DNA of 64,000 bases from Pseudoalteromonas rubra (GCF_005887095.1 NZ_PNCI01000008.1:1-64000), one strand, 5' to 3'. Shown: positions 37,018 to 46,170, numbered from the stretch's first letter. Numbers and translations are program-made. Notes: generated by a model from the sequence alone, not told the origin.

Positions 37018-38412
37018 ATTATTTCCAAAATTATAAAACTTTGCCGTCAGATAGTTAAAGGCAAGGATCCGGTAGGAACCGTGACATGTAGTGCTACACC
37101 TGCGTTAATACCACGTAGTGAACATGCTATCTCGCGCAAACAATTTAGCCCCAATGCAATCAAAGTTTTGTACCGACTTAAAGATGGTGGCTATGACGCC
37201 TATCTGGTGGGTGGTTGTATTCGTGATATCTTGTTAGGCATTGAACCCAAAGATTTCGATGTTGTTACCAACGCCACACCTGAGCAAGTCAAAAAGTTAT
37301 TTCGCAATTGTCGGCTAATCGGCCGCCGCTTCAGACTCGCCCATATCGTTTTTGGTCGTGAAATCATCGAAGTGGCAACCATGCGTGGACACCACCAGGC
37401 ACAGGACAACCCGGATCCAACCAGCCAGTCAAGCGATCAGGGCCAGCTGCTGCGCGACAACGTCTATGGCACCATTGAAGAAGATGCACAGCGTCGTGAC
37501 TTTTCTATCAATGCACTTTACTACTCGATTAACGACTTCAGTATCCGGGACTTTGCCGGTGGTATTGCAGCCATTGAGCAACGTAAAATTGAACTGATTG
37601 GCGACCCTGAAACCCGTTATAGAGAAGATCCGGTACGTATGCTGCGTGCCGTGCGCTTCGCCACTAAGTTAGATATGACCATTGCTGGTCCAACCGAAGC
37701 GCCAATTGAAGCACTCGCCCCTCTGCTGAGTAATATTCCACCGGCACGCTTGTTTGAGGAAACACTGAAGCTCTTTTTAGGTGGTAAGGCTGAAGCTAAC
37801 TTCCTGATGCTCAGAAAATATGGCCTGTTTAAACAACTTTTCCCGGCTGTTGATACGATTTTGGACAATGCAGACAGTGAGTTTGAAAGCACATTTATCC
37901 AAAAAATGTTTGCCAATACAGATGAGCGAATTAACGCCGATAAGAAAGTCACTCCGGCCTTTATCTATGCAGCACTGCTATGGTTCCCGCTACGAGACCG
38001 CAGTAATGCATTAATAGCCGAGGGCATGAACGAGTATGATGCCTTTATGCAGGCCATCAGCCAGGTTCTGGCAGAAAACGCCCGCCACATTGCCGTTCCA
38101 AAACGCTTTACGCTGGGTGCGAGAGATATCTGGCATATCCAGCAACGTCTCGATAAACGCGGTGGCCAGCGCGCTTACCGTCTTAGTCTGCAACCGAGAT
38201 TTAAAGCCGGTTATGACTTCTTGCTGTTGCGGGTAGAAAGTGGCGAAACCGACCAGCAGGAGCTGGCACACTGGTGGACTGATTATTTGCAACAGGACGT
38301 CAATGGACAAAAAGAGATGGTGAAGGCACTGGGTCAACGCTCTGGTGGCTCGGAAAGACGCCGCCGTCGCCCCAGAAATAAACCGCGTAGAAAACCAAAC
38401 CCAGAATCATGA
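37018..38412 (+). CDS. pcnB: Poly(A) polymerase I, predicted ATT start
   Basis: A 464-residue class II nucleotidyltransferase that adds poly(A) tails, promoting RNA decay. The catalytic head has LVGGCIRDILLG and KDFDVVTNATPEQV; RNA-binding LFRNCRLIGRRFRLAH and a basic tail (RRRRPRNKPRRKP) follow. AGGAG (37006-37010) is seven bases before ATT 37018. Alignment of ...KLCRQI with E. coli ...NFCRKV puts E. coli Met1, also an AUU codon, at this position. GTG 37012 is one base from AGGAG, too close. The upstream ATG 36943 lacks a ribosome-binding site. It overlaps folK by four bases. Confidence 0.93.
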   Translation: MISKIIKLCRQIVKGKDPVGTVTCSATPALIPRSEHAISRKQFSPNAIKVLYRLKDGGYDAYLVGGCIRDILLGIEPKDFDVVTNATPEQVKKLFRNCRLIGRRFRLAHIVFGREIIEVATMRGHHQAQDNPDPTSQSSDQGQLLRDNVYGTIEEDAQRRDFSINALYYSINDFSIRDFAGGIAAIEQRKIELIGDPETRYREDPVRMLRAVRFATKLDMTIAGPTEAPIEALAPLLSNIPPARLFEETLKLFLGGKAEANFLMLRKYGLFKQLFPAVDTILDNADSEFESTFIQKMFANTDERINADKKVTPAFIYAALLWFPLRDRSNALIAEGMNEYDAFMQAISQVLAENARHIAVPKRFTLGARDIWHIQQRLDKRGGQRAYRLSLQPRFKAGYDFLLLRVESGETDQQELAHWWTDYLQQDVNGQKEMVKALGQRSGGSERRRRRPRNKPRRKPNPES

Positions 38413-38918
38413 ACACAGTTTATATTGGATTAGGGGCAAATCTGAACGCCCCTGAGGCACAGTTACGCAATGCGATGGATGCGCTGAGTGCATCCTCATC
38501 ATTCACGCTGGCAAGCGTATCAAGCTTTTATGCCTCAAAGCCTATGGGTCCACAGGACCAGCCTGATTATGTCAATGCCGTTGCTAAACTTATGACGGAC
38601 CTGCCCGCCATAGAAGTGCTCGATCTGCTACAGCAGATTGAACTGCAGCATGGCCGGGTCCGAAAAGCAGAGCGCTGGGGGCCGCGTACATTAGATTTAG
38701 ATATCCTGCTATACAACGATGAACAGATAGACACACAGCGATTAATCGTGCCGCATTACGGCTTGTGTGAACGCGAGTTTGTGGTCTTTCCACTGCTAGA
38801 AATTGCACCCGAACTCACCTTACCAAATGGGCTGTTGCTGGCAGATATTGCCACTTCACTGCCACGAAATGGGCTGACCGCTATCGCCCAATATCGCATG
38901 ACTAAATCGATTGCATAG
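38409..38918 (+). CDS. folK: 7,8-dihydro-6-hydroxymethylpterin pyrophosphokinase
   Basis: A 169-residue folate-pathway enzyme that transfers pyrophosphate from ATP to hydroxymethyl-dihydropterin. It contains YIGLGANLNAPEAQL at the N-terminus and the HPPK signature RWGPRTLDLDILLY near residue 90. ATGA overlap with pcnB implies coupling. panB follows after 55 bp. Confidence 0.97.
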   Translation: MNTVYIGLGANLNAPEAQLRNAMDALSASSSFTLASVSSFYASKPMGPQDQPDYVNAVAKLMTDLPAIEVLDLLQQIELQHGRVRKAERWGPRTLDLDILLYNDEQIDTQRLIVPHYGLCEREFVVFPLLEIAPELTLPNGLLLADIATSLPRNGLTAIAQYRMTKSIA

Positions 38919-38973
38919 TAAGATCTGGGCGACACACTACGCTCAGCTTTGAATTGATCACAAAGGGGGAAAT

Positions 38974-39768
38974 ATGGCTAAAGTAACCGTTTCAACATTG
39001 GCCAAGAAAAAACGTGAAGGAACCAAAATCACAGCACTCACTGCATACGATGCCAGCTTTGCAAAGCTGTTCCATGACAGCGGCGTTGACGTCATTCTGG
39101 TTGGCGATTCTCTGGGCATGGTGCTGCAAGGTGGCGAAGATACCCTGGCTGTAACCACAGCGGATATTGCATATCATACGCGCTGTGTGCGTGCCGGTAG
39201 CAAAGAGTTGTTTGTGGTGGCCGATATGCCCTTTATGAGTTATGCCAACCCGGCACAAGCGTGCGAGAACGCAGCAGTGCTCATGCGTTCTGGCGCTAAT
39301 ATGGTCAAACTGGAAGGCGGTGAATGGCTGCTAGACTCGATTCGACTTTTGACACAACAAGGCATTCCAGTGTGTGGTCATTTAGGTCTGACTCCGCAAT
39401 CGGTGAACGTCTTTGGTGGTTTCAAGATCCAGGGCCGTGAAGAAGCCCAGGCAGAAAAAATGGTCGCTGATGCCATTGCGCTGGAGCAGGCAGGCGCTCA
39501 GTTACTGGTCATAGAATGTATCCCATCAGCACTGGCCAAACGCATCAGCGAAGCGCTGACTATCCCAGTGATTGGTATAGGTGCAGGTAAAGACACCGAT
39601 GGTCAGATTTTGGTTATGCATGATTTAGTTGGAATTTCAGCTGGCTATATTCCTAAGTTCTCGAAAAACTTCCTCGCAGAGACAGGCAATATGCCCGCTG
39701 CGGTCGAAAAGTTCTGCACTGATGTTAAAAGTGGTGCATTTCCCTCTCAGGAACATGAGTTTAACTAA
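38974..39768 (+). CDS. panB: 3-methyl-2-oxobutanoate hydroxymethyltransferase
   Basis: First enzyme of pantoate synthesis, using methylene-tetrahydrofolate. It is a 264-residue TIM barrel, the E. coli length. Mg2+-binding DSLGMVLQG is near residue 45 and [17 protein letters not shown] near 190. The start follows AAAGGGGGAAAT. The TAA stop shares one base with the panC ATG. Confidence 0.97.
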   Translation: MAKVTVSTLAKKKREGTKITALTAYDASFAKLFHDSGVDVILVGDSLGMVLQGGEDTLAVTTADIAYHTRCVRAGSKELFVVADMPFMSYANPAQACENAAVLMRSGANMVKLEGGEWLLDSIRLLTQQGIPVCGHLGLTPQSVNVFGGFKIQGREEAQAEKMVADAIALEQAGAQLLVIECIPSALAKRISEALTIPVIGIGAGKDTDGQILVMHDLVGISAGYIPKFSKNFLAETGNMPAAVEKFCTDVKSGAFPSQEHEFN

Positions 39769-40622
39769 TGCAATCAATTACAGAAATCAAATCTCTGCGC
39801 AGTCAAATTAAAGCCTGGCGACAACAAGGTCAGAGCATTGCATTTGTGCCCACCATGGGCAATCTGCATCAGGGACATTTTTCACTGGTAGAAAAAGCCA
39901 AAACACTGGCCGACAAAGTCGTGGTCAGTATTTTTGTCAATCCGATGCAATTTGGAGCCAATGAAGATTTAGATAAATACCCACGCACGCTGACGCAGGA
40001 CAAACAAGGACTGGCCGAGCTGGACACCGACATTGTCTTCACGCCCAGTGTTGACGTCATCTATCCAAACGGCCTTGCAACACAAAGTTACGTGGATGTG
40101 CCAGGTGTATCCGAGGGCTATTGCGGTGGTAGCCGCAGCGGTCATTTCAGAGGAGTGGCCACAGTTGTGACCAAACTCTTTAACCTGGTTCAACCTGACT
40201 TTGCCTGCTTTGGTGAAAAAGACTACCAGCAGCTTCAGGTGATAAAAACCATGGTGCGTGACTTATCCATGCCCATTGAAATCATCGGAGTACCAACTCA
40301 GCGAGAGATCTCAGGTTTAGCCATGAGCTCTCGCAATGGCTACCTGTCGGAGCAAGAAAAAGACACCGCAAAAGTACTCTATCAAACTCTCAATGACACA
40401 GCTCAACAGCTGGCAGAGGGAGCCCGAGATTTCGCAGCACTGGAGCAAGGCGCCAGCTCGACACTCGAAGCAGCTGGCCTGACACCCGATTACTTTTCTA
40501 TCGCCCAAAGAGACAGCCTAAAACCTGCTACACTGGAAGACAGTGAGTTTGTGATCCTGGCTGCCGCTTACCTGAATAAGGTGAGACTAATCGACAATAT
40601 CCAGGTCCTAACTGAAGCATAA
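39768..40622 (+). CDS. panC: Pantothenate synthetase
   Basis: Joins pantoate and beta-alanine with ATP. It has 284 residues. Nucleotide-binding [13 protein letters not shown] (HxGH) is near residue 28 and the KMSKS-like [13 protein letters not shown] near 185. In E. coli panD, the source of beta-alanine, lies downstream, but no panD is found here. panP at 59346 is a candidate replacement. Confidence 0.97.
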   Translation: MQSITEIKSLRSQIKAWRQQGQSIAFVPTMGNLHQGHFSLVEKAKTLADKVVVSIFVNPMQFGANEDLDKYPRTLTQDKQGLAELDTDIVFTPSVDVIYPNGLATQSYVDVPGVSEGYCGGSRSGHFRGVATVVTKLFNLVQPDFACFGEKDYQQLQVIKTMVRDLSMPIEIIGVPTQREISGLAMSSRNGYLSEQEKDTAKVLYQTLNDTAQQLAEGARDFAALEQGASSTLEAAGLTPDYFSIAQRDSLKPATLEDSEFVILAAAYLNKVRLIDNIQVLTEA

Positions 40623-40630
40623 CAATGAAT

Positions 40631-40670
40631 AGGATCCCCGGTATCACCTTGTGAGCTTACGCGGGATCCT
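40631..40670. other. Inverted repeat after panC
   Basis: AGGATCCC and GGGATCCT form perfect 8-bp arms 24 bases apart, with a smaller TCAC/GTGA pair inside. It lies eight bases beyond the panC stop, so it may end or stabilise the panBC message. No T run follows. Confidence 0.45.
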
Positions 40671-40702
40671 CACTTTAAATACTCTCTTGCAGGACTTGTT
40701 TC

Positions 40703-40942
40703 ATGAAACCACAGATATCAATGATTGCCTTGTTACTGGCAGGCTGTAGCAATACTAACTCCCCAGAACTGAATCAGTGCGCACAGCAAAACTATCAATG
40801 TGAGCAAAGTTGTGAGCAACGTGCTAACCCTCAGTCTCTGGCTATGCAGGTGTGCAGCGATGGTTGCATCGAGTCCTTTAATCAATGCAAAGCACAGGCT
40901 GAGCAACTCACTCAGCAGCAGCGCAATAGCACGCTGTATTAA
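40703..40942 (+). CDS. Small cysteine-rich lipoprotein
   Basis: A 79-residue protein with a type II signal peptide (ALLLAGC, lipid on Cys15). The mature part is Gln-rich with six further cysteines (pattern C-x6-C-x3-C ... C-x3-C-x6-C), a mirrored arrangement suggesting two or three disulfides in the periplasm. Family not recognised. CTTGCAGGACTTGTTTC precedes the ATG. It sits after panC but is separated by an inverted repeat, so it is probably its own unit. Confidence 0.7.
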   Translation: MKPQISMIALLLAGCSNTNSPELNQCAQQNYQCEQSCEQRANPQSLAMQVCSDGCIESFNQCKAQAEQLTQQQRNSTLY

Positions 40943-40944
40943 TC

Positions 40945-41106
40945 ATACCAATTACACTTAATACCTGTTCAATTTGAAGGAGCAAATATGACGCTAACGG
41001 CGTTAAAAATTTCTCATTTAGAACAACTAAATAGCAAAATTTTTGCCTTGTTATCGACCATATTTTCTCGCCTCAAAATAGAACACTTAATTAAGCAAAT
41101 TGGTAT
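40945..41106 (+). repeat. 162-bp intergenic repeat with ATACCAATT inverted ends
   Basis: The element begins ATACCAATTACACTTAAT and ends in the complement of ATACCAATTTGCTTAAT, giving imperfect terminal inverted repeats of about 17 bp (9 perfect). It has no transposase, so it resembles a MITE or a genus-specific interspersed repeat. A diverged copy is at 8444. I remember closely similar sequence in many Pseudoalteromonas intergenic regions, but cannot check that here. Confidence 0.75.
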
Positions 41107-41134
41107 CATTATTTTTGTCGAAAAACAGGCATAA
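40988..41134 (+). CDS. Candidate 48-residue small ORF within the repeat
   Basis: An ATG preceded by a perfect AAGGAG five bases upstream opens a 48-codon frame through the repeat. It stops (41132-41134) in the A run that begins the next terminator. The predicted peptide starts MTLTALKISHLEQL, is Leu/Ile/Lys-rich and amphipathic, and ends in a hydrophobic stretch (GIIIFV). The frame could be accidental because the sequence is AT-rich. The strong ribosome-binding site and full read-through of the repeat are why it is listed. Confidence 0.35.
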   Translation: MTLTALKISHLEQLNSKIFALLSTIFSRLKIEHLIKQIGIIIFVEKQA

Positions 41135-41160
41135 AAAAACCGCTCAGTGAGCGGTTTTTT
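41132..41160. terminator. Terminator downstream of pstS
   Basis: AAAAAAACCGCTCA and TGAGCGGTTTTTT pair around a tiny loop, 15 bp past the pstS stop. T runs on both strands make it bidirectional. Confidence 0.92.
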
Positions 41161-41175
41161 CTTTCCATGCAATGC

Positions 41176-42144
41176 CTATAGCAGGCCTAGCTTCTTAAGT
41201 TCTTTACTTGCAAGCTGGCTTGAAAGTGGTACATACCCATCTTTTTCTACGATCTTCTGACCTTCTTTCGACAGCACCATTTTCAGGAACTCTGCTTCAA
41301 TTGGAGAAAGCGGCTTGTTCGGGTGCTTGTTCACGTAAAGGTATAGGAAACGAGACAGCGGGTATTTGCCCTTTGCAACGTTGTCTAAAGTCGCATCAAC
41401 AAAGTTATCGCCTTTCTTAGACAGTGGTACAGTACGCACACCTGATGTCTTGTAACCAATGCCCGAGTAACCAATCGCATTCACTGATGAGGAGATTGAC
41501 TGTACTACAGAGGCTGAACCTGGCTGTTCATTCACGTTGTTACGGAAGTCACCTTTACACAGGGCTTTCTTTTTAAAGTAACCGTAAGTACCTGATACTG
41601 AGTTACGACCATACAGCTGTATGTCTTTGCTACCCCAGTCACCAGACAGGCCTAAGTCGCTCCAGCGCTCAACCTGTTCAGAAGCACCACATTTACGTGT
41701 TGATGAGAAAATCGCATCCACCTGATCGATACGCAGACCCTGAATTGGGTTATCTTTGTGTACAAAGACAGCCAGTGCATCGATAGCAACGCGTACTTCA
41801 GTTGGCTTGTAACCATAGCGCTTTTCAAACGCTTCGATTTCTTTCGACTTCATCTTACGGCTCATAGGGCCGAAGTTTGCTGTTGCTTCTGTCAGAGCCG
41901 GTGGCGCTGTAGAAGAACCTGCTGCCTGAATTTGAATGTTTACGTTAGGGTAAATACGTTTGTATTCTTCTGCCCAGAACGTCATCATGTTAGCCAGCGT
42001 GTCAGAGCCCACAGATGAAAAGTTACCTGAGATACCGCTGGTTTTGTTGTACTCAGGTAGATTCTTATCAAGTGCAGAGGCTTGAGCAGATACCAGTGTT
42101 GTTACAGCCACACCCATTGCGGCAACTAAGCTTTTAAATTTCAT
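41176..42144 (-). CDS. pstS: Phosphate-binding protein PstS
   Basis: A 322-residue periplasmic phosphate-binding protein. The signal peptide ends near SAQASA (residue about 25). Phosphate-binding loops visible are [18 protein letters not shown] and [10 protein letters not shown]. It delivers phosphate to the PstCAB transporter, whose genes are not in the window. The start MKFKSL has GGAG eight bases upstream. It follows phoB-phoR on the same strand and has a likely Pho box of its own. Confidence 0.93.
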   Translation of the reverse strand: MKFKSLVAAMGVAVTTLVSAQASALDKNLPEYNKTSGISGNFSSVGSDTLANMMTFWAEEYKRIYPNVNIQIQAAGSSTAPPALTEATANFGPMSRKMKSKEIEAFEKRYGYKPTEVRVAIDALAVFVHKDNPIQGLRIDQVDAIFSSTRKCGASEQVERWSDLGLSGDWGSKDIQLYGRNSVSGTYGYFKKKALCKGDFRNNVNEQPGSASVVQSISSSVNAIGYSGIGYKTSGVRTVPLSKKGDNFVDATLDNVAKGKYPLSRFLYLYVNKHPNKPLSPIEAEFLKMVLSKEGQKIVEKDGYVPLSSQLASKELKKLGLL

Positions 42145-42220
42145 TGGGGTCACTCCAATTGTTCTTCCCATTTAATTTCTGAGCACATTGTGCAGAAAAC
42201 AAATGACAATAAAATTACTC

Positions 42221-43549
42221 TCAAATGAAACTTTTATGACTTTCAGCATTTGTCATAAAAATACGTTTTTCTTTTTCAAAGGCAAATGAGAAACACGAGC
42301 CCTTGCCAAGTGTGCTGTCGATTTCCAGGTGTGAATCATGGCGAGACAAGACGTGTTTAGTGATAGCCAGACCTAACCCTGAACCACCCGTTTTACGGCT
42401 GCGCGCCTTATCGACCCGGTAGAATCGTTCAGTAAGTCTGTTAATGTGCTCAGGTGCAATACCATCGCCATTATCGATGACAGAAAAGCGTGGCCGTTCG
42501 CCATCCAGGTACCAGTTAACCGTGATTTTGCCACCAGGTTTAGTGTAATGAATGGCATTAAACACCAAATTGGAAAAGGCACTGCGAAGTTCATCAATAC
42601 ATCCTTTGATGTCCAGTGCCTGGTCGACACTAAACTCAATCTCATGATGCTTGTCCTGATTCAGTGAATTCGCTTCGGTCTGAATGAGTGTCAGCATGGC
42701 TGGCACATTCACCGCTTTGTCGTTGTCCTGATTACGCTGCCCTTCAATACGAGACAGTGAGAGTAGCTGATTAACCAGACTGTCCATTCGCTTACACTGC
42801 TCTATCATAGTGTGATGCGCTTTGTTCCACATTGCCGGAGGCGGCATCTGATCGCCTTCCATCATCTCCAAATAACCGGTGACCACCGTCAGAGGAGTAC
42901 GCAGTTCGTGAGACACGTTAGCAACAAAGTCTTTGCGCATCTGCTCAAGCTGTTTCAGCCTGGAAATATCGCGCACCACCATCATTAACTGCTCAGCGTA
43001 AGGCATAACTCGAAATTCTAAAACGCGCTCACCCCCATGCCCGGACTCCATCTCCAGGGGATCATGAAAATCATGAGCCTGCATATATTTAACGAACTTA
43101 GGATCGCGGATCAGGTTATCGAGACGCTGGCCATGATCCGTTGGCCATTGCAGACCAAGCACTTTAAGTGCAAGTTGGTTACACCAGACAATACTGAGAT
43201 CCTGTTGCATCACTATCACGGCATCTGGCACCGCTTCGGCACCTTCACGGAAACGTCGGATCAGTTCCGCCAGTTCATTTCGCTTTTTGCGATTGCGGTG
43301 TTGTAACTGATAGATCCCTTCAAAGATCTGCTCCCAGGCACCCGATCCCTCAGGCGGGTTAAAGCTGCGCTGATTGATCAACCAGTCGCTCAGCCGATAC
43401 AGCTGCTGGTAATGCCAGATCAACAGCACCATGGCACCGATAAAGAGTAAGACAAACGGTGCGCCTAATAAGATCCCAATCAGGGTTAATGGCAGAAAAT
43501 ACAAAAACAGGCGTTTCAATAACGCCTGTTTATCAATCACCCTATACAT
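42221..43549 (-). CDS. phoR: Phosphate regulon sensor kinase PhoR
   Basis: A 442-residue inner-membrane histidine kinase. Two close N-terminal helices lie at about 13-45 with almost no periplasmic loop, the PhoR hallmark. A PAS domain (about 100-200), HisKA with the phospho-His in FVANVSHELRTPLTV, and HATPase_c (NLVFNAIHY, GSGLGLAI) follow. It senses phosphate through the Pst/PhoU complex. It lies 56 bp after phoB. Confidence 0.96.
   Translation of the reverse strand: MYRVIDKQALLKRLFLYFLPLTLIGILLGAPFVLLFIGAMVLLIWHYQQLYRLSDWLINQRSFNPPEGSGAWEQIFEGIYQLQHRNRKKRNELAELIRRFREGAEAVPDAVIVMQQDLSIVWCNQLALKVLGLQWPTDHGQRLDNLIRDPKFVKYMQAHDFHDPLEMESGHGGERVLEFRVMPYAEQLMMVVRDISRLKQLEQMRKDFVANVSHELRTPLTVVTGYLEMMEGDQMPPPAMWNKAHHTMIEQCKRMDSLVNQLLSLSRIEGQRNQDNDKAVNVPAMLTLIQTEANSLNQDKHHEIEFSVDQALDIKGCIDELRSAFSNLVFNAIHYTKPGGKITVNWYLDGERPRFSVIDNGDGIAPEHINRLTERFYRVDKARSRKTGGSGLGLAITKHVLSRHDSHLEIDSTLGKGSCFSFAFEKEKRIFMTNAESHKSFI
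42223..42241 (-). promoter_or_regulatory. Probable Pho box of pstS
   Basis: On the minus strand AGTCATAAAAGTTTCATTT has two TGTCAT-like heptamers spaced 11 bp apart, like the PhoB consensus. TAATTTTAT about ten bases further could be the -10 box. It overlaps the 3' end of phoR. The match is weaker than the one before phoB. Confidence 0.55.
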
Positions 43550-43605
43550 ACAAAATGATCCTAAAGAGAATGCGCCATGGCTAGCCTACCATAGCGCCGG
43601 ATGCT

Positions 43606-44301
43606 TTACAGCTTACTTGAGAAGCGATAACCCGCACCACGTACTGTTTGTACCAGACGATCGTGACCCAGTGGTGCAATCGCTTTGCGCAGGCGACGGA
43701 TGTGAACGTCTACCGTACGATCTTCAACATACACATTGGTGCCCCAAACATGATCTAACAGCTGCTCACGGCTGTATACACGCTCAGGGTGTGTCATAAA
43801 GAAGTGAAGTAATCTGAATTCCGTCGGCCCCATTTCCAGCTCGTTGCCGGCAGAGGTTACTCGGTGTGAAATTGGATCAAGGCGTAAGCCATGCACTTCA
43901 ATGGCTTCTTCCAGTGACGTTGGTGATACACGACGCATCACCGCTTTGATCCGTGCCATTAGTTCTTTTGGAGAGAAAGGCTTAGTAACGTAGTCGTCTG
44001 CACCCACTTCCAATCCTTTGACCTTATCTTCTTCCTCACCACGTGCTGTCAGCATGATAATAGGAATTTGTCTGGTGTATTCACTTTGTTTAAACTTTTT
44101 GGCGATCTGAATTCCGCTGCCACCTGGCAACATCCAGTCCAATAACACCATATCAGGATAAGGCTCAACCATAGCTGCAATTGCAGAATCATAGTCTTCA
44201 GCTTCAATGGCCTGAAAACCATTTTGTTCCAACACAAACACCAACATTTCTCTGATCGGTGCTTCGTCATCAACTACCAGTACTTTACGTGACATTCCCA
44301 T
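43606..44301 (-). CDS. phoB: Phosphate regulon response regulator PhoB
   Basis: A 231-residue OmpR-type regulator. The receiver domain (about 5-120) has acidic DDE, the phospho-Asp in [11 protein letters not shown] and a conserved Lys in TKPFSP. The winged-helix DNA-binding domain (about 135-230) has [17 protein letters not shown]. The start is ATG 44301 after AAGAGATAA; ATG 44295 is the alternative. Pho boxes upstream indicate autoregulation. Confidence 0.97.
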   Translation of the reverse strand: MGMSRKVLVVDDEAPIREMLVFVLEQNGFQAIEAEDYDSAIAAMVEPYPDMVLLDWMLPGGSGIQIAKKFKQSEYTRQIPIIMLTARGEEEDKVKGLEVGADDYVTKPFSPKELMARIKAVMRRVSPTSLEEAIEVHGLRLDPISHRVTSAGNELEMGPTEFRLLHFFMTHPERVYSREQLLDHVWGTNVYVEDRTVDVHIRRLRKAIAPLGHDRLVQTVRGAGYRFSSKL

Positions 44302-44755
44302 TTATCTCTTACGTTACCGAAGTGGGTTTCATTATTATGACTAAGTATGACAGTTTTATGAAATGCCAAGTGATAAAAGATGACAATTGGGAAAAAAATA
44401 GGGCCAACCGATCATAAAGCTATGACACTGAAAAAACGTAAGTTTCGTTGCAATTATACTTAAACTCAAACGAGAAATCGTTTAAATCCTTGTTTAGTCA
44501 GGTTTGTTTCAAGCTAACTACAAAGACAAACGCAGTTGTGCTGCTGTAAAAGATGCGTAAGGCATGACATACAGGCCATTTAAGTTCATTTACATTGCGC
44601 TGGGGTCTTATCACCATAAAAACCCCTAAACTGGGCTCATCAAGCCTGGACCAGCCTTCTTATACTGCTCATTTTGCCTGGACCGACACAGCAGTGCAAA
44701 GTGCCAGGTAACTATGTCTGGCTCCGCCTTACCGATGCAGAGCCAGCAAGAAATT
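44302..44755. other. Non-coding gap between phoB and the second porin
   Basis: 454 bp without a supported gene. It holds the Pho box near 44350, a small perfect hairpin AAACGA-GAAA-TCGTTT (44468-44483), and the inverted repeat CTGGCTC/GAGCCAG (44718-44746) after the porin stop, which lacks a T run. The rest shows no structure I can name. Confidence 0.6.
44336..44363 (-). promoter_or_regulatory. Pho box of the phoBR operon
   Basis: On the minus strand TTTCATAAAACTGTCATA is an almost ideal pair of PhoB half-sites at 11-bp spacing, followed by a third half-site GTCATA. It ends 35 bp before the phoB ATG. Confidence 0.82.
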
Positions 44756-45712
44756 CTAAAAGTCGTACCGCAGCGTCAACGCCATATGGTCCTGATCAGG
44801 GTTGTTGTCCAGGTCTATCTTGGTATACCACAGATACATCCTGGCTTGTTTAGACAGGCTCTTCTCAACCCCAATAGATGCCGCATCACCGGAATCTTTC
44901 AGCTTACCCGATGCACCGTCAGAATTTTGGTACTGCGCCAGCAGCTTATAGCCGTTATCAAGCTTGAGTGCTGCGCTGGCCATATAACTGTCCACGGTCT
45001 CGTTACTACCAACCGCCTCGCTTTGCTGATAGCTGGCCCCCAAAGTAACCTTGGCCACTTTACCCTGAACCGTGACACGGGTAATGTCCTGACCTGCGAC
45101 CTCTTCATCACGGGCTACACTGGCGTAGATAGCGGTTTTTTTCAGCTTGCTGTCGCCGTAGCTTGCCGCCATAGACAACCCGCTTTCACCATTTTGCTTA
45201 CTGTTATCTTCTGCAATGTAACTGACTGTGAATTTCAGATGATTGAGTGACGGCGTCGTATATTGCAAAGTGTCGCCGAGGCGATTTTCACCCACAAAGA
45301 AGCTTTTAATATCTGCTGTGAAATCATTCATCAGGTCAACTTTGCCCTGAGATTTCTTCATTGGCGTGTCGTCCCGACCCAGCAAGAGCTGACCAAACCG
45401 GCCTTTAATCCCAACGTACTGCGAACGTGCCGTGATGTTCTCTTCTGACTTACCATCATTGTCGTTTTCAGACATTTCGACCTGAAATTCCAGCTTATAG
45501 AAAGCTGAGATCCCGGTGTCTATATCTGCACTCCCTTTGATCCCCATTCTGGAGGCATAGCTTTCTACCGAAGTGTCTGATCCACTGCCAGTATCACTGT
45601 TTTCCACACCCAAATGTGCACGTCCGTATACTTTGAGTTCTTCAGCTTGTGTTTGGGCACAAACTATTAGCGCCGAACAGCCTATAAGGGCTGCCATATA
45701 GCATTTCTTCAT
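44756..45712 (-). CDS. OmpU-like porin, second paralogue
   Basis: A 318-residue outer-membrane porin. The 23-residue signal peptide begins MKKCYMAALIG and ends AQTQA. The mature start EELKVYGRAHLG, internal GENRLGDTLQY and C-terminal LRYDF show the same family and order as the porin at 282. The longer frame upstream is dropped because it would hide the signal peptide. It sits next to phoBR-pstS but no Pho box is seen before it. Its 5' region is instead very GATC-rich. Confidence 0.9.
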   Translation of the reverse strand: MKKCYMAALIGCSALIVCAQTQAEELKVYGRAHLGVENSDTGSGSDTSVESYASRMGIKGSADIDTGISAFYKLEFQVEMSENDNDGKSEENITARSQYVGIKGRFGQLLLGRDDTPMKKSQGKVDLMNDFTADIKSFFVGENRLGDTLQYTTPSLNHLKFTVSYIAEDNSKQNGESGLSMAASYGDSKLKKTAIYASVARDEEVAGQDITRVTVQGKVAKVTLGASYQQSEAVGSNETVDSYMASAALKLDNGYKLLAQYQNSDGASGKLKDSGDAASIGVEKSLSKQARMYLWYTKIDLDNNPDQDHMALTLRYDF

Positions 45713-45781
45713 ACTATGACCCCAATAAAAAGAATGTGAGCAAAATAGAGTATCCTTTAAAGCTAGACGCTCTAGTTCAGA

Positions 45782-46070
45782 GATCAAGTGACGTACCGCC
45801 GGATCAGAGTTTTTCTAAGCTGGATTGCCTGAGATCAAATTTATACCAAGCGGATCCTCGAGGGATCATTTTTTTACTAACTAAATTGATGGATCCACAC
45901 AGGCAAACCTACTAACTCATTGATTTTAGATCTATTCCAATGCCAGATAAACCCAGATCCCAGACGTCACTTAGTAAGATCTCGATCTCAGGATCCAGAT
46001 TAGACTCCAACTTAGTCAAGATCTGATCCCAACACTGACGACTAGGTATAATCCTGATCCCAGCGTGATC
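45782..46070. repeat. GATC cluster with degenerate direct repeats
   Basis: Fifteen GATC tetramers occur in 289 bp, against about one expected. Part of the cluster is made of imperfect repeats, for instance ACTTAGTAAGATCTCGATC and ACTTAGTCAAGATCTGATC about 45 bp apart. GATC is the Dam methylation and SeqA/MutH site. The position upstream of a porin suggests methylation-sensitive control, but nothing else proves it. Confidence 0.7.
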
Positions 46071-46132
46071 ATAGAACAACATTGTTACGCGATGAAGTGA
46101 ATGACACGACTTGAGCGACACAGGCTGTAGAT

Positions 46133-46170
46133 ACAAAAATGCCGCAGTCAAAAAGGCTGCGGCATTTGCT
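46133..46170 (-). terminator. Terminator of epd-pgk-fbaA
   Basis: AAATGCCGCAG and CTGCGGCATTT form a perfect 11-bp stem. On the minus strand it is followed by TTTTTGTAT. It lies about 30 bp after the fbaA stop. Confidence 0.92.

Noticed and set aside
40945..41106. Repeat as an insertion sequence
   Set aside because: No transposase and no target-site duplication visible; too short.
45713..45787. Longer N-terminus for the second porin
   Set aside because: It would place a hydrophilic stretch before a clear signal peptide.
45782..46070. GATC cluster as a replication origin
   Set aside because: No DnaA boxes, no AT-rich unwinding block and no dnaA or gidA-type neighbours.
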